17,097 nt of DNA from contig JAGAEH010000130.1 of assembly GCA_017613225.1 (NCBI GenBank), forward strand, positions 1 to 17,097, given 5' to 3'. The first letter of the stretch is position 1, and the number at the start of each line of letters is the position of its first letter. Made by a program: the position numbers and the translations under genes. The notes below the pieces were generated by a model, which saw only the letters and a list, made by a program, of their open reading frames with translations, did not search any database and was not told the DNA's origin. Shown here piece after piece: positions 13,658-17,097 of this stretch. This DNA is from Lachnospiraceae bacterium (GTDB taxonomy: Bacteria; Bacillota; Clostridia; Lachnospirales; Lachnospiraceae).

Positions 13658-14956
13658 ATGGCAAACGATAACAAGAGCTGGGATGTCGACGATATAGACT
13701 TCTCGGAAATCGAATTTGAGGATCTCGATCTGGACGATCTGGACTTCTCCGTTGACGGCGAATTAAACAGCATCAGCGATGAGCGTCCGGCACCGGCCCG
13801 TGACGAACTGTCCTACGTTGCCGGCGAAAGGCCCCGCATTTCCGGGCGCCAGAACCGCCCTGTCCGCAAGGTGGACAGCAAGAAGCAGGCGGACGGGGAC
13901 GATGAAGACCGTCCCGTCAGAAGGACGCCCCGTCAGGGCAATAACAAGAAGGGCGGAAGCAAGGCTCCGTTCATCATCATCCTGTGCCTGATCGTGGCGT
14001 TGGCCGTAGGAGCGATCCTGTGGTGGCTGCTGCGCGATAAGGGCGAAGGCGGAAAGACTCCTTCCACCTCCACCTCCGGCGAGCAGACCAAGTCCGGCGA
14101 AGAGACCGGCACGACGGCCGCCTGGTCCAAGGACACCGAGGAAGCGGTGGTTGACCTGGTCAACAGCTATTATGCCGCCCGCACCCTGGGTGACGTGGAG
14201 CAGCTGAGGGCCATCCTGGACGAGCGCGTTTCCGTCAGCGAGGACAAGGCCAAGGCGGAAGCCAAGGTGGTGGACAGCTATCAGAACATCAACGTCTATA
14301 CCACCCCCGGCCGCAAGGACGGCGAGTTCGTGTCCTACGTCTCCTTTGAGATGAAGTTCAAGAACATCAATACGCCTGCTCCGGGCCTCTCCCCGTGCTA
14401 CATCCTGAAGGATGAAAACGGTAACCTGCGCCTGCTGACCTGGGAATACATCGTCGCTAACGACGAGAGCCTGAAGGAATACATGTCCGAAAAGGGCAGC
14501 TGCGACGCCATCCGTGAACTGGGAGCCAGCGTGGAGACCAACTTCCAGAATGCCAAGGCCCAGGATCCTACCCTAGCCGAATTCCTGGAGAGCATGAAGA
14601 AGTCCCAGAGCTCCGAAGAGGGCTCCGGCTCCGCCACCAAGTCTTCCGAAGGCAGCAGCGATCCCGCGCAGTCCGGCGAGGATACGTCATCCGAAGCCCA
14701 GAGCTCTGCCCAGGGCGGGGATGATGAGGAAGAGCACTTCAAGGACGCCGACACCATGATGTATGCCCAGGCCAACGTCAGGGCCCGCGTGAAGCCGAAC
14801 ACCAGCGACGACACCGAGTTCAAGCTGGTCACCAAGGGCACCCGCGTACAGGTCACCGGCATCGGCAACAAGTGGTACCGCGTCTGCCTGAAGGACGGCT
14901 CCACTGCCTACATCTTCAAGCAGTATCTGGGCGAAGAGAAGCCCGCGGACGATTAA
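13658..14956 (+). CDS. Single-pass membrane protein with acidic cytoplasmic tail, NTF2-like domain and C-terminal SH3b domain
   Basis: I do not recognise a named family for the whole 432-residue protein. Residues 9-34 are an Asp/Glu/Leu/Phe-rich segment (FSEIEFEDLDLDDLDFSVD). Basic, disordered residues follow to 103, then one transmembrane helix at ~104-125 (APFIIILCLIVALAVGAILWW). With no signal peptide and Arg/Lys before the helix, the C-terminus should be outside. Outside are a Ser/Thr/Gly linker, an NTF2-like or similar alpha+beta domain (~159-315; VVDLVNSYYAARTLGDVEQL), a second Ser/Glu-rich linker (~316-362), and an SH3b domain (~366-424; ANVRARVKP, WYRVCLKDGSTAYI). GAAGGAGAT (13641-13649) is the ribosome-binding site. 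The SH3b domain suggests wall binding; the rest is of unknown function. It ends 9 bases before queA, implying co-transcription. Confidence 0.85.
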   Translation: MANDNKSWDVDDIDFSEIEFEDLDLDDLDFSVDGELNSISDERPAPARDELSYVAGERPRISGRQNRPVRKVDSKKQADGDDEDRPVRRTPRQGNNKKGGSKAPFIIILCLIVALAVGAILWWLLRDKGEGGKTPSTSTSGEQTKSGEETGTTAAWSKDTEEAVVDLVNSYYAARTLGDVEQLRAILDERVSVSEDKAKAEAKVVDSYQNINVYTTPGRKDGEFVSYVSFEMKFKNINTPAPGLSPCYILKDENGNLRLLTWEYIVANDESLKEYMSEKGSCDAIRELGASVETNFQNAKAQDPTLAEFLESMKKSQSSEEGSGSATKSSEGSSDPAQSGEDTSSEAQSSAQGGDDEEEHFKDADTMMYAQANVRARVKPNTSDDTEFKLVTKGTRVQVTGIGNKWYRVCLKDGSTAYIFKQYLGEEKPADD

Positions 14957-14965
14957 GAGCAAAGC

Positions 14966-15991
14966 ATGAACGTCAGCGATTTTGATTATGACCTGCCCGA
15001 GGAACTGATCGCGCAGGATCCCCTCGCGGATCGGTCTTCCTCCAGGCTTCTGGTCCTGGACAAAAGATCCGGTGATATCCATCACCGGGTCTTTCGTGAT
15101 ATTGTGGAAGAACTGCGCGCCGGCGACGTGCTGGTGCTGAACAATACCAAAGTGATCCCCGCCAGGCTTTACGGCAGGAAGGCGGATACCGGCGCCGTGA
15201 TCGAAGTCCTGCTGCTGAACCGAAAGCAGGACAACACCTGGGAAGTACTGGTGCGCCCCGGCAAAAAGGCCAAAGAAGGCGCCGTCATCGAGTTCGGCGA
15301 CTGCCTGCTGAAGGGCGAAGTAGTGGGGATCCTGGAGGAAGGCAACCGCCTGATCCGCTTCAGCTTCGACGGCATCTTTGAGGAGATCCTGGACCAGCTG
15401 GGGGAGATGCCCCTGCCGCCCTACATCAAGCACAAACTGAAGGACAGGGACCGCTACCAGACCGTCTACGCCAAGTACGACGGCTCCGCCGCCGCGCCTA
15501 CGGCGGGCCTGCATTTTACCAATGAACTGCTGGGGGAGATCCGGGAAAAAGGCGTGCAGGTGGCGGAAGTCACGCTGCACGTGGGCCTGGGTACCTTCCG
15601 CCCCGTCAAAGTGGACAAGGTGGAGAGCCACCACATGCACACGGAGCACTACATCATCGACGAGGCGACCGCGGAGACCATCAACTCCGCGAAAAGAGAA
15701 GGCCGCCGGGTGATCGCCGTGGGCACCACCAGCCTGCGCACTCTGGAATCCGCCGCGGGAGAAGACGGCCAGCTGAAAGCGGGAGAGGGCGACACGGACA
15801 TCTTCATCTATCCCGGCTATCAGTTCAAGATGATCGACGCGCTGATCACCAACTTCCATCTGCCCAAATCCACCCTGGTGATGCTGGTCTCAGCCCTGGC
15901 AGGGAGGGAGAACATTATGAAGGCTTACAATGAAGCCATTTCTGAGAGGTATCGCTTCTTTTCCTTTGGGGATGCGATGTTTATCAAGTAG
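14966..15991 (+). CDS. queA: S-adenosylmethionine:tRNA ribosyltransferase-isomerase QueA
   Basis: QueA transfers and rearranges the ribosyl moiety of S-adenosylmethionine onto preQ1 at position 34 of tRNA, forming epoxyqueuosine. The 341-residue protein has the family signatures throughout: FDYDLPEELIAQDPLADR at the start, DVLVLNNTKVIPARL, AAPTAGLHFT, LHVGLGTFRPV, HMHTEHY, GTTSLRTLE and the C-terminal LITNFHLPKSTLVMLV plus YRFFSFGDAM. The length is normal. The upstream ribosome-binding site is weak (AAGAGC at 14955-14960, close to the ATG), consistent with coupling to the membrane-protein gene 9 bases before. The usual partner tgt is not adjacent in this window. Confidence 0.97.
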   Translation: MNVSDFDYDLPEELIAQDPLADRSSSRLLVLDKRSGDIHHRVFRDIVEELRAGDVLVLNNTKVIPARLYGRKADTGAVIEVLLLNRKQDNTWEVLVRPGKKAKEGAVIEFGDCLLKGEVVGILEEGNRLIRFSFDGIFEEILDQLGEMPLPPYIKHKLKDRDRYQTVYAKYDGSAAAPTAGLHFTNELLGEIREKGVQVAEVTLHVGLGTFRPVKVDKVESHHMHTEHYIIDEATAETINSAKREGRRVIAVGTTSLRTLESAAGEDGQLKAGEGDTDIFIYPGYQFKMIDALITNFHLPKSTLVMLVSALAGRENIMKAYNEAISERYRFFSFGDAMFIK

Positions 15992-16008
15992 TGGGCCTGA
16001 AAAACGCG

Positions 16009-16035
16009 AAAAGCCGCATAAAACCGTGCTTTTTT
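16009..16035 (+). terminator. Possible weak terminator after queA
   Basis: AAAAGC (16009-16014) can pair with GCTTTT (16028-16033) around a 13-base loop, and the T-run extends to 16035 (TTTTTT). The stem has only 6 bp, four of them A-T, so it is a weak candidate. The surrounding 15992-16136 is strikingly A-rich compared with the genes on either side. Confidence 0.35.
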
Positions 16036-16062
16036 GAAACCGGAAAACGAAAAAAGTAGAAA
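16034..16062 (+). promoter_or_regulatory. Possible promoter of the ATPase gene
   Basis: TTGAAA (16034-16039), 17 bases, TAGAAA (16057-16062). It matches the consensus at 5/6 and 4/6 positions with ideal spacing but has no TGn extension. The A-rich sequence makes chance matches likely, so this is tentative. Confidence 0.35.
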
Positions 16063-16136
16063 AATGTGCATTCTGAAAAAACGGGTTTTTAATATAAAGA
16101 TAGGAATTGTCCAACAATATAAAATGTTGTGTTTAT

Positions 16137-16871
16137 ATGTTAATTACTAATACCCCACAACTGATCAAGGGACTGCGCATCGACTGGGATAAGATCAGCC
16201 CGGACAGCTATCTGCGCGGCATCGAAGCGATCGGCGGCGTGGAAGACATCACCTTCCATGCGCCGGTCACTTTCTTTGTGGGCGAGAACGGCAGCGGCAA
16301 ATCCACGCTGCTGGAGGCCATCGCCGTGGCCGGCGGCTTCAATCCCGAGGGCGGCACCAGGAATTACAGCTTTTCCACCTACGACTCCCACTCCGAACTC
16401 TGGGAGGCCCTGCGGCTGATCCGGGGCACGCGCCGCATGAGCTGGGGATACTTTCTGCGGGCGGAAAGCTTCTACAACGTCGCCACCAAGGAAGAGGAGT
16501 ACAGCAGGGCGCTTTCGGAAGACAGGCAGCAGCACTTTCACCAGAGATCCCACGGCGAGAGTTTCCTGACCCTGGTGCAGAACATCTTCCGCGGCGGAGG
16601 CCTGTATCTGATGGACGAGCCCGAGGCGGCTCTGTCGCCGCAGCGCCAGCTGACGCTGCTGGTGGAGATGGACCGCTGCATAAAAGAAGGTGCGCAGTTC
16701 ATTATCGTGTCACACTCGCCGATCCTGCTGGCCTTCCCCGGCGCGGAGATCCTCAGCTTTGACGACGGACCGATCCACCCCTGCAGCTACGATGAGACCG
16801 ACAGCTACCGCGTCACGTCCATGTTCATCAACCATCGGGAGATGATACTGAAAAGGCTGCTGGAGGAGTGA
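16137..16871 (+). CDS. Stand-alone ABC-type AAA ATPase (COG3910-like predicted ATPase)
   Basis: The 244-residue protein has a compact ABC-class nucleotide-binding domain. Walker A is GENGSGKS (49-56), a signature-like SHGESFL lies at ~138-144, Walker B is LYLMDEPEA (Asp160-Glu161), and the H-loop is VSHSP (His193). There are no membrane segments or long coiled coil, and no transporter permease lies next to it. The motifs LRAESFYNVATKEEEYS and the reduced size match a widespread group of single-gene predicted ATPases of unknown role, distinct from transporter ATPases and larger than none of the OLD/SMC proteins. I chose ATG 16137; TTG 16107 is also in frame, but neither has a good Shine-Dalgarno, so the start is uncertain. 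A strong terminator follows. Function cannot be stated. Confidence 0.85.
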   Translation: MLITNTPQLIKGLRIDWDKISPDSYLRGIEAIGGVEDITFHAPVTFFVGENGSGKSTLLEAIAVAGGFNPEGGTRNYSFSTYDSHSELWEALRLIRGTRRMSWGYFLRAESFYNVATKEEEYSRALSEDRQQHFHQRSHGESFLTLVQNIFRGGGLYLMDEPEAALSPQRQLTLLVEMDRCIKEGAQFIIVSHSPILLAFPGAEILSFDDGPIHPCSYDETDSYRVTSMFINHREMILKRLLEE

Positions 16872-16985
16872 AGGGGGCAAAAGCAATCGAACTATCTCCG
16901 TGGATCGGATTGCCTGGATTCGATGTCGTGAACCTATGATTCAAACAACGCGAACTCTTCAGCTATTCAAAATTGTCTACCATAC

Positions 16986-17026
16986 ACCGCGGTGTTATGC
17001 TTAATGTGCAGCACCGCGGTATTTTT
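16986..17026 (+). terminator. Intrinsic terminator after the ATPase gene
   Basis: ACCGCGGTG (16986-16994) pairs perfectly with CACCGCGGT (17012-17020). The stem can extend inward by a T-G pair and TGC/GCA. It is followed by ATTTTTAT. The region 16872-16985 before it contains only a weak GCAATC/GATTGC inverted repeat (16883-16888, 16908-16913) and no gene that I can support. Confidence 0.8.
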
Positions 17027-17084
17027 ATGTTCGAAACGTAAGGGTCTTTTTCAAATTTCAAACTATCAAGAAGGAGGTCGGAAG

Positions 17085-17097
17085 GTGAACATCGGCA
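17085..17097 (+). CDS. Start of a further gene, truncated by the window edge
   Basis: AAGGAGGT (17071-17078) is a near-perfect Shine-Dalgarno followed 6 bases later by GTG AAC ATC GGC, which would begin a protein M-N-I-G. Only four complete codons are visible, so the product cannot be named. The call rests on the quality and spacing of the ribosome-binding site. Confidence 0.5.

Noticed and set aside
16112..16129. CAACA...TGTTG inverted repeat as an operator upstream of the ATPase gene
   Set aside because: Only 5-bp arms in AT-rich DNA; easily due to chance.

Overview
The window is 17.1 kb of a GC-rich, low-spacer chromosome with every supportable gene on the + strand. Gene order (infB-rbfA-DHH phosphoesterase-truB-ribF, then rpsO-pnp), strong AAGGAGG-type ribosome-binding sites, sigma-A-like promoters, and a secreted BspA-type LRR / InlB-repeat protein together suggest a Gram-positive Clostridia member, most likely a GC-rich gut Lachnospiraceae. 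That placement is inferred from style and synteny; no 16S gene is present.

Layout. 1-4251: the 3' part of the nusA-infB type translation operon, with overlapping or nearly touching genes: IF2 C-terminal half, RbfA, an NrnA-like DHH phosphoesterase, TruB and RibF. 4208-5590: a promoter buried in the end of ribF drives a secreted cell-wall hydrolase (two SH3b domains plus NlpC/P60), which ends at a GC hairpin. 5605-8440: a strong promoter, a structured leader, rpsO, two large RNA hairpins, then pnp. The pnp leader carries a sequence that can pair either within a long hairpin or with the pnp Shine-Dalgarno site. 8448-8554: tRNA-Arg(CCG) and an intrinsic terminator. 8647-13530: one 1627-residue secreted protein with a class-3-lipase-like domain, BspA-like LRRs, an InlB repeat and four Ig-like domains. 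13585-15991: a promoter, a single-pass membrane protein (acidic cytoplasmic tail, extracytoplasmic NTF2-like and SH3b domains), then queA only 9 bases later. 16137-16871: a stand-alone ABC-type ATPase. 16986-17026: terminator, followed by the first codons of another gene at the window edge.

How it fits together. The left two thirds is translation and RNA housekeeping: initiation (IF2), 30S maturation (RbfA, S15), tRNA modification (TruB, QueA), RNA decay (PNPase, oligoribonuclease/pAp phosphatase) and flavin supply (RibF). Three exported proteins (NlpC/P60, lipase-LRR-Ig, NTF2/SH3b) are interleaved with it as separately promoted units.

I found no mobile element, CRISPR array, prophage or recognisable defence cluster. 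The most interesting non-coding signal is the rpsO-pnp intergenic region, which looks like a cis-regulatory RNA for PNPase. The most interesting protein is the lipase-LRR-Ig fusion. No gene-free stretch exceeds 300 bases; the longest is 16872-17084, which holds a terminator and a possible promoter.
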